From NCBI GenBank assembly GCA_027031025.1, contig JALVEJ010000033.1:1-43638 (forward strand): a stretch of DNA of 43,638 nt, in the 5' to 3' direction. This DNA comes from Flavobacteriales bacterium (lineage in GTDB: Bacteria; Bacteroidota; Bacteroidia; Flavobacteriales; Flavobacteriaceae). Positions 15,836 to 24,275 of the stretch are shown piece by piece. The notes under the pieces are model-generated. The model saw only the letters and a program-made list of their open reading frames with translations, made no database searches and was not told where the DNA came from. The translations under genes and the position numbers were made by a program. Position 1 is the first letter of the stretch, and each line of letters opens with the position of its first letter.

Positions 15836-18211
15836 AAACTTACTTGTTACCATTGCGGATTGGAAATGTCTGAAAGCGAGACCGTATGGTTTGACGATAA
15901 GCCATTTTGTTGCAACGGCTGTAAAACGGTGTATGAAATACTGAACCAAAATCAACTTTCACAATACTATACTATTAATAAGAACCCGGGGATTAAAACC
16001 GATGAAATTGACAAAAGTATTAAGCAAAAGTATGCCTATTTAGACAATCCGGGCATCGAGAAAAAGTTGTTAGAATTTGATGACGGCAATACCAAAATCG
16101 TTAATTTTTACATTCCTAATATACATTGTAGTTCTTGTATCTGGGTTTTAGAACACCTAGACAAACTCAATTCTGCCGTAAAACATTCCGAAGTTAATTT
16201 CCCGACTAAAAACGTGCGAATTACTTATGACGGCAGTCAAATAAGCTTGCGTCAAATAGTAGAAATTCTGGCTTCGATTGCCTATCCGCCTTTGATTAGT
16301 TTGGAAGACCTAAATAAAGACAAAAAACAATCGCATAAAAAACTGCTTTATCAGTTAGCCATAGCCGGCTTTGCTTTTGGCAATATCATGTTGATGTCTT
16401 TACCGGAATATATTCAAACTGAAGGCTTTTGGATTGAAAAGTTTGCTCCTTTATTTCGTTGGTTGTCTTTAGGGCTTGCCATTCCAGTAGTATTTTATTC
16501 GGCAAGAGATTATTTTGAAAGTGCCATTAAGGGACTGCGACAAAAAATTGTCAATGTCGATATTTTAATTGCTCTGGGTATAACCGTTTTGTTTTTGCGT
16601 AGCAGTTATGAAGTTTTGACAGGAACCGGACAAGGATATTTCGACAGCTTGACCGGCTTGGTGTTTTTCTTATTGTTGGGCAAATATTTTCAACGAATTA
16701 CTTATGATTATTTGTCTTTTGAACGCGATTACAAATCGTATTTTCCTATTGCCGTAACCAAAATAGCCGACGGTAAAGAAAAAATCATCGAAATTAAAGA
16801 TTTAAAACCCGGCGACCGCTTTATTATTCGCAACGAAGAAATTATTCCCGTAGATGGTATTTTGATGAAAAATCCGGCATTGATAGACTACAGTTTTGTA
16901 ACCGGAGAATCTTTGCCGGTTGAAAAACAAGTAGGTGACCAATTATTAGCCGGAGGTAAACAAATAGGCGGTTATATAGAAGTGGAAGCCATTAACGATG
17001 TGGATAACAGCTACTTAACCAAATTGTGGAGTCGAGAAGCTTTTCAAAATCCGACTGCCGGAAATATTAAAAATTTGACCGACCAAATCAGTCAATATTT
17101 TACCTATATTATTTTAAGCATTGCCTTATTTGCCGGACTCTATTGGTGGATTACCTCCGGTTTTGGTACGGCTATTTGGGTTATAACCGCCGTATTAATT
17201 GTAGCTTGTCCGTGTGCATTGGCTCTGTCAGCGCCTTTTGCTTTCGGTAATATTTTACGGCAATTCGGCTACCGCAATTTTTATTTAAAGAACGCCCAAG
17301 TAATTGAACGTCTGTCTAAAATAGACAGTATTGTTTTTGATAAAACAGGCACATTGACTTTACAAGAAAAGTATCAAGTCCATTATGAAGGACAAAATTT
17401 GACACCGGAACAAAAATCGGTGCTTAAAACTATGGTTAAGGCTTCTAATCACCCTTTGAGCCGTTTAATTTATGATTTTTTTAAAGAAGCGCCACTTATC
17501 GAATTAGATAACGTAGAAGAAATAACCGGACAGGGCGTTGTCGCTCAAAAGGACGATAAATCCTATAAAATAGGTTCGGCATCATTTACCGGCGCATCTA
17601 CCACCGGACAAGGCACGCGAGTTTGGGTGGCTGTCAATGATCAGATAATCGGGAAATTTGTGTTTGAAGCACATTACCGCAAAGGCTTACAAAAGCTGTT
17701 TGATAGATTGCAACAAGGCTATAAACTGTATATTTTGTCAGGAGATAATGATGCCGAAAAACCGGTTTTGCAAAAATTGTTACCTGACGGCACAAGCTTT
17801 CGATTTAACCAATCGGTGCATGATAAAATGGATTTTGTTCAAAACTTGCAACAACAAGGCAAAAATGTGATGATGATTGGCGACGGACTCAATGATGCCG
17901 GTGCGCTGCAACAAGCCGATGTCGGCATTGCTATATCGGAAAACACCAATGTGTTTACCCCATCATCCGATGGTATTTTAAAAGCCGATAAACTTTTGCG
18001 ATTGCCTGATTTTCTACAAGTTGCCATACAAACCAAACGCATTATTTATCTTAGTTTTATCATTGCCTTTTTTTACAACATTATCGGTTTGGGCTTTGCG
18101 GTAACCAATCATTTAACCCCTATAGTTGCTGCTATATTGATGCCCATCAGTTCTATTTCCATTGTTATTTTCGTAACGGTTTTGACCAATTGGATTGTTC
18201 GTAAATTGTAA
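15803..18211 (+). CDS. ccoI: Copper-translocating P-type ATPase, CcoI/FixI type
   Basis: The protein has 802 residues. It exports Cu+ across the inner membrane to supply cbb3-type cytochrome oxidase assembly. It has a Cys-rich N-terminal zinc-ribbon-like domain (C15, C18, C36, C37, C40), an HMA domain with NIHCSSCIW, eight predicted helices, TGES in the actuator, the CPC motif (469-471), phosphorylated Asp in DKTGTLT (D513), the HP motif in SNHPLSRL, and GDGLND. The Cys-rich domain plus HMA is the FixI/CcoI layout. No ccoS, ccoN or ccoO follows, so it is separated from the oxidase genes. The first 12 residues (MKHNKSSIPHKK) are encoded by an 89-bp-type repeat. The next Met is residue 22, which would remove C15 and C18. 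Confidence 0.93.
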   Translation: MKHNKSSIPHKKLTCYHCGLEMSESETVWFDDKPFCCNGCKTVYEILNQNQLSQYYTINKNPGIKTDEIDKSIKQKYAYLDNPGIEKKLLEFDDGNTKIVNFYIPNIHCSSCIWVLEHLDKLNSAVKHSEVNFPTKNVRITYDGSQISLRQIVEILASIAYPPLISLEDLNKDKKQSHKKLLYQLAIAGFAFGNIMLMSLPEYIQTEGFWIEKFAPLFRWLSLGLAIPVVFYSARDYFESAIKGLRQKIVNVDILIALGITVLFLRSSYEVLTGTGQGYFDSLTGLVFFLLLGKYFQRITYDYLSFERDYKSYFPIAVTKIADGKEKIIEIKDLKPGDRFIIRNEEIIPVDGILMKNPALIDYSFVTGESLPVEKQVGDQLLAGGKQIGGYIEVEAINDVDNSYLTKLWSREAFQNPTAGNIKNLTDQISQYFTYIILSIALFAGLYWWITSGFGTAIWVITAVLIVACPCALALSAPFAFGNILRQFGYRNFYLKNAQVIERLSKIDSIVFDKTGTLTLQEKYQVHYEGQNLTPEQKSVLKTMVKASNHPLSRLIYDFFKEAPLIELDNVEEITGQGVVAQKDDKSYKIGSASFTGASTTGQGTRVWVAVNDQIIGKFVFEAHYRKGLQKLFDRLQQGYKLYILSGDNDAEKPVLQKLLPDGTSFRFNQSVHDKMDFVQNLQQQGKNVMMIGDGLNDAGALQQADVGIAISENTNVFTPSSDGILKADKLLRLPDFLQVAIQTKRIIYLSFIIAFFYNIIGLGFAVTNHLTPIVAAILMPISSISIVIFVTVLTNWIVRKL

Positions 18212-18313
18212 TGAAATAAAACCAATTCCGACTTTATAATAAACCTTACATTATCAACTCAAAGATCCAAAAACAATAAAATTGTATTTAGAATGATTTG
18301 AAGCGTTTTTAAA

Positions 18314-18496
18314 TCTATATCGATTTTAGGCTCTATGTTGTTTGGTATGGGTAATAATAAATTAGGTTCAAAATCATATAATCATGGTGATTATCTTTTT
18401 AAATAATTTCATTCCTTCGGGGTTTATAAAATAAGCCGGACGACTGTCGGAGGACATTATTATTTGAGATATTATATATTCCAAAATCGATATAGA
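18314..18496. repeat. MITE-like unit: ~100-bp repeat, copy 2, between 14-bp inverted repeats
   Basis: TCTATATCGATTTT (18314-18327) and its exact complement AAAATCGATATAGA (18483-18496) bracket a second copy (18329-18430) of the repeat at 28-127, here in plus sense. The unit of 183 bases has no open frame. It fills most of the gap between ccoI and the Spy-like gene (18212-18647). Nothing else was recognised in that gap. Confidence 0.65.
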
Positions 18497-18647
18497 GTCT
18501 CGATTTAAGTGGATTCTTCCATACTAAATTAGATTACAGTTAAAAGAACATGGTGCATTTGGTAGATTTAATAAGTATTAATATTTTAAATTCATAAATT
18601 AGAAATTGATCTTCCAAATACACCAACATCACAGCGTTTCAAAAAGT

Positions 18648-19202
18648 TTATTTATTTGATTGTATAAGCCTTCTTTGATCACGCATCTGCATCCGTTTGC
18701 GTTCCATGTCTTTTTTCCGTTTTTGAAGTTCTCTACGTTTTTTTAGATGTTTCATCAATTGCCGGTTAAAACGGCGTTCCAATTCAAAATAACGAATGAC
18801 TTTTTCAGAAGGTAAAAAACGGGTTAAATCTTTGGTAAATCCGGTATTGAGATCATATAACTGCTTGTCCAATTCCAACTTCCTTTTGATGATAGCTTGT
18901 TTTTCGGCTTCACTAAGTTCGGGCAGCTTTCCACCTTTTATTTTTTCGACAATATCGGTTTGATAAGCTTTTTTAATAGCCATCCTTTTTTGAACATAAT
19001 CCTTATATAAGGTTTCAAATTTTTGACTTTCTTCCTTTGTTAAAATAAGGTTTTTCTTTAAAAAATCTAATTTTCTCTTAAAGATTTTTTCTTGGCGTTC
19101 TTTTAAAATGCCCTTTCTTTTTTTCATGCCGGGTTGTTGGGCATATCCGGTAGTCGATAGCCACAAAAAGGCTATCAAACTCAATAAAACTCTTTGTTTC
19201 AT
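18648..19202 (-). CDS. Spy/CpxP-like periplasmic helical protein
   Basis: The protein has 184 residues. A signal peptide (MKQRVLLSLIAFLWLSTTGY, then AQ) precedes an all-helical, very basic protein. The pattern FLKKNLILTKEESQKFETLY resembles the LTxEQ motif region of Spy/CpxP/heavy-metal-resistor proteins, and the C-terminus is a run of Lys/Arg/Met (KKRRELQKRKKDMERKR). It is last in an operon after an ECF sigma factor and a one-helix membrane protein. A role as periplasmic sensor or chaperone in envelope stress is inferred. Confidence 0.7.
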   Translation of the reverse strand: MKQRVLLSLIAFLWLSTTGYAQQPGMKKRKGILKERQEKIFKRKLDFLKKNLILTKEESQKFETLYKDYVQKRMAIKKAYQTDIVEKIKGGKLPELSEAEKQAIIKRKLELDKQLYDLNTGFTKDLTRFLPSEKVIRYFELERRFNRQLMKHLKKRRELQKRKKDMERKRMQMRDQRRLIQSNK

Positions 19203-19224
19203 ATTTATTGATTTTAATTATTAT

Positions 19225-19563
19225 TTATTGAATGCCTTGGTCATACCAATCTTCATCAGCCAGATAGTCTATAATGTCTTCGTCGGATAAGTCGCTGAAT
19301 AAATCGTCATTTGTAAGCGTGTTGGTCGATGACAAATCCGGCTTGATCGGTTTTGGATGCGACCAGTTAAACACTTTATAACCTAAACTCACCAACAAAA
19401 GAATGAAGGCGGCAGCCATCCAAACTTTTTTATCTTGCCAAAAAGTTTTAGTTTTGACCGGTAGCGGTTTCTTGATTTGCAAATGTTCAAAGTAAGCTTC
19501 CGGAACGTTGTAATGCTGTTTTAAAGCTGTTAGTTTTTGTTCTATGTTGTCTGTTGATTTCAT
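19225..19563 (-). CDS. Small one-helix membrane protein, putative anti-sigma factor
   Basis: The protein has 112 residues. A cytoplasmic N-terminal part (1-43, MKSTDNIEQKLTALKQHYNV) is followed by one membrane helix (VWMAAAFILLLVSLGYKVF, about 46-64) and an acidic C-terminal tail (DLFSDLSDEDIIDYLADED). It lies 31 bases after an ECF sigma gene and 22 bases before the Spy-like gene. The topology and position fit an anti-sigma factor, but no zinc-binding anti-sigma motif is seen and the family is not recognised. Confidence 0.6.
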   Translation of the reverse strand: MKSTDNIEQKLTALKQHYNVPEAYFEHLQIKKPLPVKTKTFWQDKKVWMAAAFILLLVSLGYKVFNWSHPKPIKPDLSSTNTLTNDDLFSDLSDEDIIDYLADEDWYDQGIQ

Positions 19564-19594
19564 CGTTTATAAGACCAAGTTTTTCATAAAAGGT

Positions 19595-20119
19595 TTAATG
19601 TTCGCTTAAATATTTTTTTATTTTTTTGACGGCCAAATGATAGTTTGCCTTTAACCCACCAACCGAAGTGCCGGTAATTTCGGCTATTTCGGCAAATTTC
19701 AATTCGTTAAAATATTTTAACCGGAATATCTCTTGTTGCTTTGGCGGCAAGTTTAACAGGGCTTTTTCCAATTTCAAGGCAATCTCATCACCGGAATAAT
19801 ATGGATCTTGTGTCAATAGGTTTATTAAATATTCATCACTATTGTCAATAGCGGTTAATTTGTGCCGACGCAAAAAACTTAATGATTCATTGACGGCAAT
19901 CCGGTATAACCAAGAAAAAAGCTTGCTGTCGTGGCGAAATTTCGGTAAATTTTGATAAACCTTGATAAATGTGTTTTGCAAGACATCATCGGCATTTTCA
20001 TGCGTTTTGACAATAGGACGAATTACCCAATACAAATCTTGCGCATAGTGTTTGACAATCCAGTTTAATTGGTCGTCGATAGATAAAGATTTAAAAAACT
20101 TTATATTGGGATGCTTCAT
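19595..20119 (-). CDS. ECF-type RNA polymerase sigma factor
   Basis: The protein has 174 residues, a standard ECF length. Region 2 contains DLYWVIRPIVKTHENADDVL and QNTFIKVYQNLPKFRHDSKL with FSWLYRIAVNESLSFLRR. Region 4 contains LLNLPPKQQEIFRLKYFNEL and the helix-turn-helix FAEIAEITGTSVGGLKANYH. It directs transcription of a stress regulon, probably including its own operon with the one-helix protein and the Spy-like protein. It lies on the minus strand with no upstream partner within 180 bases. Confidence 0.9.
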   Translation of the reverse strand: MKHPNIKFFKSLSIDDQLNWIVKHYAQDLYWVIRPIVKTHENADDVLQNTFIKVYQNLPKFRHDSKLFSWLYRIAVNESLSFLRRHKLTAIDNSDEYLINLLTQDPYYSGDEIALKLEKALLNLPPKQQEIFRLKYFNELKFAEIAEITGTSVGGLKANYHLAVKKIKKYLSEH

Positions 20120-20298
20120 TCTGTTTATGCCGTTTGCTTCTTATGATAACAAAAACCATTTCTTTTGGTATTAGACGCCGGTTGTATCAAAAGGTTTAAT
20201 TGGATTGTATGCCAAAAAGAATCATATGATACAAAAAAAAGTTTAATAAACCGGAAACGGCTCATTAAACTTTTATCATATTGTCGTAAATTTTATTC

Positions 20299-20691
20299 TT
20301 ACAAAGCGCCGATAATATGTTTCAAATCACCAATTTGATTTTCCCATAACAAGCGGGTTTCTTCTTCCTCACCTTCATCGCAAAAATCGGTTACCAACAA
20401 TGAAACATCTTTGGTCAATTCGTCTACCATTATGTTAAATTCTATATAAGAGCCGGTTTCATTATCATTTTCATCCAGCCATTTATATTTCACCCTTTCG
20501 TTGTCTTTTTTGGTAGCAAGTTTGGCTTTTTCTTCAACACCATCCCAGATAAACGTGTATAATTTACCTCGTGAGTTTACATCATCGGCAAACCAACCAC
20601 TTAATCCGGAAGGCGTGGTCAAATACTGAAAAATCATACTGGGAGAAGCGTGAATGGGAAATTCCATTTCAACTTTAACTTTTTTACTCAT
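20299..20691 (-). CDS. START-like (SRPBCC/AHSA1 superfamily) protein
   Basis: The protein has 130 residues. The N-terminal MEFPIHASPSMIFQYLTTPS and GLSGWFADDV match the START-like family conserved in Bacteroidota, related to the AHSA1 fold with a deep hydrophobic pocket. The C-terminal helix is ENQIGDLKHIIGAL. It is cytoplasmic, with no signal peptide. The ligand is unknown. It is divergent from prfB, a neighbourhood I believe is seen in other members of the phylum. Confidence 0.8.
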   Translation of the reverse strand: MSKKVKVEMEFPIHASPSMIFQYLTTPSGLSGWFADDVNSRGKLYTFIWDGVEEKAKLATKKDNERVKYKWLDENDNETGSYIEFNIMVDELTKDVSLLVTDFCDEGEEEETRLLWENQIGDLKHIIGAL

Positions 20692-20754
20692 AAATTTTAT
20701 GTTTAGCGGCGCACAAATTATAAATAAAAATTTAATAATAAAAATTTATTGTCT

Positions 20755-20762
20755 TATTTTTG
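20755..20762 (+). promoter_or_regulatory. Probable -7 promoter element of prfB
   Basis: TATTTTTG matches TAnnTTTG and ends 21 bases before the prfB ATG. Confidence 0.6.
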
Positions 20763-20783
20763 TCCAAAGTAAAATGATTTTTT

Positions 20784-21891
20784 ATGATAACACAAGAACA
20801 ACTCAAAGATTTGGAAAGACGTTTAACCGCTTTAAACCACTATCTTTGACATCGATAAGAAACGCATTGAAATAGAAAACGAAGAAGAAAAAACCGGCAA
20901 TCCCGATTTTTGGAACGACCCCAAAGAGGCGCAAAAAGTGATGAAGTCCATTCAATCGAAAAAAAAATGGATTTCCGATTACCAAGAAGCCAAAGAAAAC
21001 TTTGAAGAATTACAGATTTTATACGATTTTTATAAAGAAAAGGAAGCCACTGAAGAAGAGGTTGTCAAACAATATGAACAAACCAAAACCTTGATAGAAA
21101 ATATTGAGTTTAGAAACATGCTATCGGGCGAAGCCGACCAACTCAGCGCCGTTTTGCAAATCACAGCCGGTGCCGGTGGTACCGAAAGCAACGATTGGGC
21201 TGAAATGCTCCTGCGCATGTATTTGATGTGGGCACAAAAAAACGGCTTCAAAACCAAAGAACTCAACTACCAAGCCGGCGATGTCGCCGGTGTTAAAACC
21301 GTGACTATTGAAATAGAAGGCGACTTTGCCTATGGCTACTTAAAAGGCGAAAACGGCGTGCACCGGTTGGTCAGAATCTCTCCTTTTGACAGCAATGCCA
21401 AACGGCACACCTCTTTTGCATCGGTTTATGTTTATCCTTTGGTTGATGACAGCATTGAAATTAATATCAATCCTGCAGATATCAAATGGGAAACCATGCG
21501 TGCCAGCGGGGCAGGCGGGCAGGCCGTCAACAAACTGGAAACAGCTGTCCGGTTGCGTCACGAACCTTCGGGAATTATTATTGAAAATTCGGAAACACGC
21601 TCGCAACTCGAAAACAAAGAAAAAGCTATGAAACTGCTCAAATCGCGCTTATATGAAATTGAAATGCAAAAACGCATGGAAGAGCGTAATAAAATTGAAG
21701 CCAATAAAAAGAAAATAGAATGGGGCTCACAAATCCGGAATTATGTGATGCATCCTTACAAATTGGTCAAAGATGTGCGAACCGGACATGAAACATCACA
21801 AGTAGATAACGTTATGAATGGCGAAATAGACGACTTTTTAAAAGCTTATCTGATGATGACCGGACAAAAAACGGAAGATGGAACTAATTAA
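20784..21891 (+). CDS. prfB: Peptide chain release factor 2, made by programmed +1 frameshift
   Basis: The product has 368 residues. RF2 recognises UGA and UAA stop codons and triggers peptide release. The first 21 codons (MITQEQLKDLERRLTALNHY, then L) end at an in-frame TGA (20847-20849). A +1 shift at CTT continues as DIDKKRIEIENEEEKTGNPD and then the long frame to 21891. The stop-recognition tripeptide SPF (in ISPFDSNAKRH) marks RF2, and GAGGQAVN carries the catalytic GGQ. The shift site TATCTTTGAC is canonical, but the usual AGGGGG spur before it is absent. It is followed by a terminator at 21917. Confidence 0.95.
20841..20850 (+). promoter_or_regulatory. Programmed +1 frameshift site of prfB
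   Basis: TAT CTT TGA C: the ribosome holding the Leu codon CTT (20844-20846) meets the poor stop context TGA-C and slips one base forward to read GAC. Low RF2 lets the shift occur, so the protein controls its own synthesis. The preceding AACCAC does not resemble a Shine-Dalgarno sequence. Confidence 0.92.
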
Positions 21892-21916
21892 AATTTTAAT
21901 ACGGGACATTCTTAAC

Positions 21917-21950
21917 ATAGAGACACAAAATTTTATGCCTCTATTTTTTA
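21917..21950 (+). terminator. Terminator after prfB
   Basis: ATAGAG (21917-21922) pairs with CTCTAT (21939-21944). An inner A/T stem extends the hairpin, and a T run follows. Confidence 0.6.
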
Positions 21951-21972
21951 TCAATACAAATACTCAACTAAT

Positions 21973-23349
21973 ATGAATTTTCCATACGCAGAACCTTTTA
22001 AAATCAAAAGCATTGAAAACATTAAGCGTTCGACCATTGAACAACGCAAACAATGGATACAAGAAGCACATTACAATTTGTTTAACCTCAGAAGCGACCA
22101 AGTTTTCATCGATTTACTGACCGACAGCGGTACCGGTTCGATGAGCGACCAACAATGGGCGGAAATTATGAAAGGCGATGAAGCTTATGCCGGCTCGCGG
22201 TCTTTCGAATTGCTCAAAGCCACGGTGCAACGGCTCACCGGATATAAATATCTCATCCCGACACATCAAGGACGTGCTGCCGAAAACGTGTTGTTTTCAG
22301 CCATGGTTCACGCCGGCGATGTTATTCCCGGAAATTCCCATTTTGACACTACCAAAGGACATATCGAATTTCGCAAAGCCAAAGCTATTGATTGTACCAT
22401 TGATGAAGCTTCGGATACCTCCAAATTTCATCCGTTTAAAGGCAATATCGATTTAGACAAACTCGAAAAAGTCTTTAAAACCTATCCGAAAGAACAAATA
22501 CCGATGGTTATCATGACCGTCACCTGCAATACTGCCGGCGGTCAACCGGTTTCTATGAAAAATATTCGCGAGACTGCCGAGTTATGCCGCCGATATAGCA
22601 TCCCATTGTTTTTTGATGCCGCAAGATTTGCCGAAAATGCCTACTTTATCAAAAAACGGGAAGACGCTTACAAGCATAAAACCATCAAGGAAATAGTCCG
22701 TGAAATGTTCAGTTACGGCGACGGCATGACCATGAGCGCTAAAAAGGACGGCTTGGTCAATATGGGCGGTTTTATTGCCACAAATGACGAAGATATTTAT
22801 AACAAAGCCACGGTTTTTGCTATTTTGTTTGAAGGTTTTATTACCTACGGCGGTATGAGTGGACGCGATATGGGTGCTCTGGCTATCGGTTTGGATGAAG
22901 CTACGGAATTTGATTACTTGGAAAGCCGGGTAGAACAAGTGCAATATCTGGGGCGTAAATTAATGGCTGCCAATGTGCCGGTGCAACAACCTATCGGCGG
23001 ACATGCTATTTATCTGGATGCCAATAAATTCGTCCCGACCATTCCCCGAGAACAATACCGTGCGCAAGCCTTAGCCATTGAATTGTATATAGTTGGCGGT
23101 ATTCGTGGTGTAGAAATAGGCACCATACTTGCAGACAGAGACCCCGAAACCGGTGAAAACCGCTATCCTGATTTGGAATTGGTACGTTTGGCAATTCCCA
23201 GACGAACTTATACCAACAATCACATGGATTATGTGGCAGCAGTTATTGAACAGGTTTATCATACCCGTAACGAAGCCAAAACCGGATATGAAATTATTTA
23301 TGAAGCGCCTGTTTTAAGACATTTTACCGTCAAATTGCGTAAGATTTAA
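21973..23349 (+). CDS. tnaA: Tryptophanase
   Basis: The protein has 458 residues. This PLP enzyme splits L-tryptophan to indole, pyruvate and ammonia. Seen are FIDLLTDSGTGSMSDQQWAE, GDEAYAGSRSF, IPTHQGRAAEN, the HFDTTKGH segment, SAKKDGLVNMGG with the PLP lysine (K257/258), and GGIRGVEIG near the C-terminus. The Asp in FDTTKGH and the VEIG motif match tryptophanase rather than tyrosine phenol-lyase, which has Thr and MERG there. Overall similarity to tyrosine phenol-lyase is also high, so substrate choice is probable rather than certain. No tnaC-like leader or tnaB permease is adjacent. Confidence 0.88.
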   Translation: MNFPYAEPFKIKSIENIKRSTIEQRKQWIQEAHYNLFNLRSDQVFIDLLTDSGTGSMSDQQWAEIMKGDEAYAGSRSFELLKATVQRLTGYKYLIPTHQGRAAENVLFSAMVHAGDVIPGNSHFDTTKGHIEFRKAKAIDCTIDEASDTSKFHPFKGNIDLDKLEKVFKTYPKEQIPMVIMTVTCNTAGGQPVSMKNIRETAELCRRYSIPLFFDAARFAENAYFIKKREDAYKHKTIKEIVREMFSYGDGMTMSAKKDGLVNMGGFIATNDEDIYNKATVFAILFEGFITYGGMSGRDMGALAIGLDEATEFDYLESRVEQVQYLGRKLMAANVPVQQPIGGHAIYLDANKFVPTIPREQYRAQALAIELYIVGGIRGVEIGTILADRDPETGENRYPDLELVRLAIPRRTYTNNHMDYVAAVIEQVYHTRNEAKTGYEIIYEAPVLRHFTVKLRKI

Positions 23350-23404
23350 TATATTTGATGACAAAATATGGATTTTATACTAAATTTGTAAAAACTAAAA
23401 TGTT

Positions 23405-23767
23405 ATGAATAAAATCATTGTATGGCATAATCCCCGTTGTCGTAAAAGCCGTGAAGGTTTGGCAATGGCTCAAAAAATGGCGGAAGATAAAGCTTTGGAG
23501 CTGGAAATCCGTAAATATTTAGACCATCCGCCCAGCCAAGAAGAATTAAAAAAAGTCTTGAAAATGTTGGGTATGAAACCTATTGAATTGGTAAGAACCA
23601 AAGAAGCTGTATGGAAGGAACATTTCAAAGGAAAAGATTTGTCCGATGACCAAATCATAAAAGCCATGACGCAATATCCCAAATTGATTGAACGTCCGGT
23701 GGTTATTTATAAAAACAAAGCCGTCTTAGCTCGTCCGGCTGAAAAAGTATTAGAACTATTTAATTAA
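23405..23767 (+). CDS. ArsC-family (thioredoxin-fold) reductase
   Basis: The protein has 120 residues. The motif WHNPRCRKSREGL has a single Cys (near residue 10) followed by Arg-Lys-Ser, as in the glutaredoxin-dependent ArsC/YfgD family. The C-terminal LIERPVVIYKNKAVLARP is the family RPV box. Members reduce arsenate, or have unknown thiol-redox roles (YfgD, Spx relatives). There is no ars operon here, so true arsenate reduction is uncertain. It lies 10 bases before a lipoprotein gene. Confidence 0.85.
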   Translation: MNKIIVWHNPRCRKSREGLAMAQKMAEDKALELEIRKYLDHPPSQEELKKVLKMLGMKPIELVRTKEAVWKEHFKGKDLSDDQIIKAMTQYPKLIERPVVIYKNKAVLARPAEKVLELFN

Positions 23768-23777
23768 AATTCTGATT

Positions 23778-24137
23778 ATGAAACCTTTATCAAAATATTT
23801 ATGGATTCTTATGGCAAGTATGCTTTTGGTTACCGCTTGTAAGAAAGACCAAAATGAAGATGAACAACCAAAAGAAACCAAAATCATTATTCATACTACG
23901 GTCGCCGGTTTAGGTAAAGTTGCCGGCGTTCATGTTTTTTTGCATTATTATAACAATCCGCCCATAGAGCAAGTAACTGATGACACCGGCAAAGTCGTTT
24001 ATGAAAATATGCCACCCGGTTATTACTACGGCAGTGCCTCCTATGATGATGGTAACGGACAAGAATATATGATAGGTATTCCGACTTTTAGAGTTGATGA
24101 AGGGGAAACTGTTAAAAAAGATATTGAATTGCAATAA
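23778..24137 (+). CDS. Small lipoprotein with a carboxypeptidase-regulatory-like beta domain
   Basis: The protein has 119 residues. The signal and lipobox LLVTACKK place the lipidated Cys near residue 21. The acidic stretch after it (KKDQNEDEQPKETK) may steer the protein to the cell surface, as such sequences do in Bacteroidota. The rest (TTVAGLGKVAGVHVFLHYYN, VTDDTGKVVYENMPPGYYYG) looks like a beta-sandwich of the CarboxypepD_reg type. The function is unknown. The stop codon abuts a terminator. Confidence 0.7.
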   Translation: MKPLSKYLWILMASMLLVTACKKDQNEDEQPKETKIIIHTTVAGLGKVAGVHVFLHYYNNPPIEQVTDDTGKVVYENMPPGYYYGSASYDDGNGQEYMIGIPTFRVDEGETVKKDIELQ

Positions 24138-24161
24138 AAAAAGCGCCAATGGCGCTTTTTT
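24138..24161 (+). terminator. Bidirectional terminator
   Basis: AAAAAGCGCC (24138-24147) pairs with GGCGCTTTTT (24151-24160) around AAT. It ends the lipoprotein gene and can also end transcription of the convergent tRNA gene. Confidence 0.88.
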
Positions 24162-24174
24162 CTTTTTAATAAAG

Positions 24175-24245
24175 AGGCACCTAGCAGATTCGAACTGCTG
24201 TAAACGGTTTTGCAGACCGCTGCCTAGCCACTCGGCCAAGGTGCC
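24175..24245 (-). tRNA. tRNA-Cys (anticodon GCA)
   Basis: On the minus strand the acceptor arm GGCACCT pairs with AGGTGCC, followed by discriminator U, the identity base of cysteine tRNAs. The anticodon loop is CTGCAAA with GCA in the middle. The T arm is CAGCAGTTCGAATCTGCT. The length is 71 bases, and CCA is not encoded. Confidence 0.95.
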
Positions 24246-24275
24246 TGATTTTGGGACGACAAATTTAGCCAATTT

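Noticed and set aside
20784..20849. prfB as a broken gene because of the early in-frame TGA
   Set aside because: The TGA lies in the canonical CTT-TGA-C shift site and the +1 frame continues as conserved RF2 sequence, so it is programmed frameshifting.
21973..23349. Tyrosine phenol-lyase
   Set aside because: Residues that differ between the two enzymes (Asp in FDTTKGH, VEIG near the C-terminus) follow tryptophanase.
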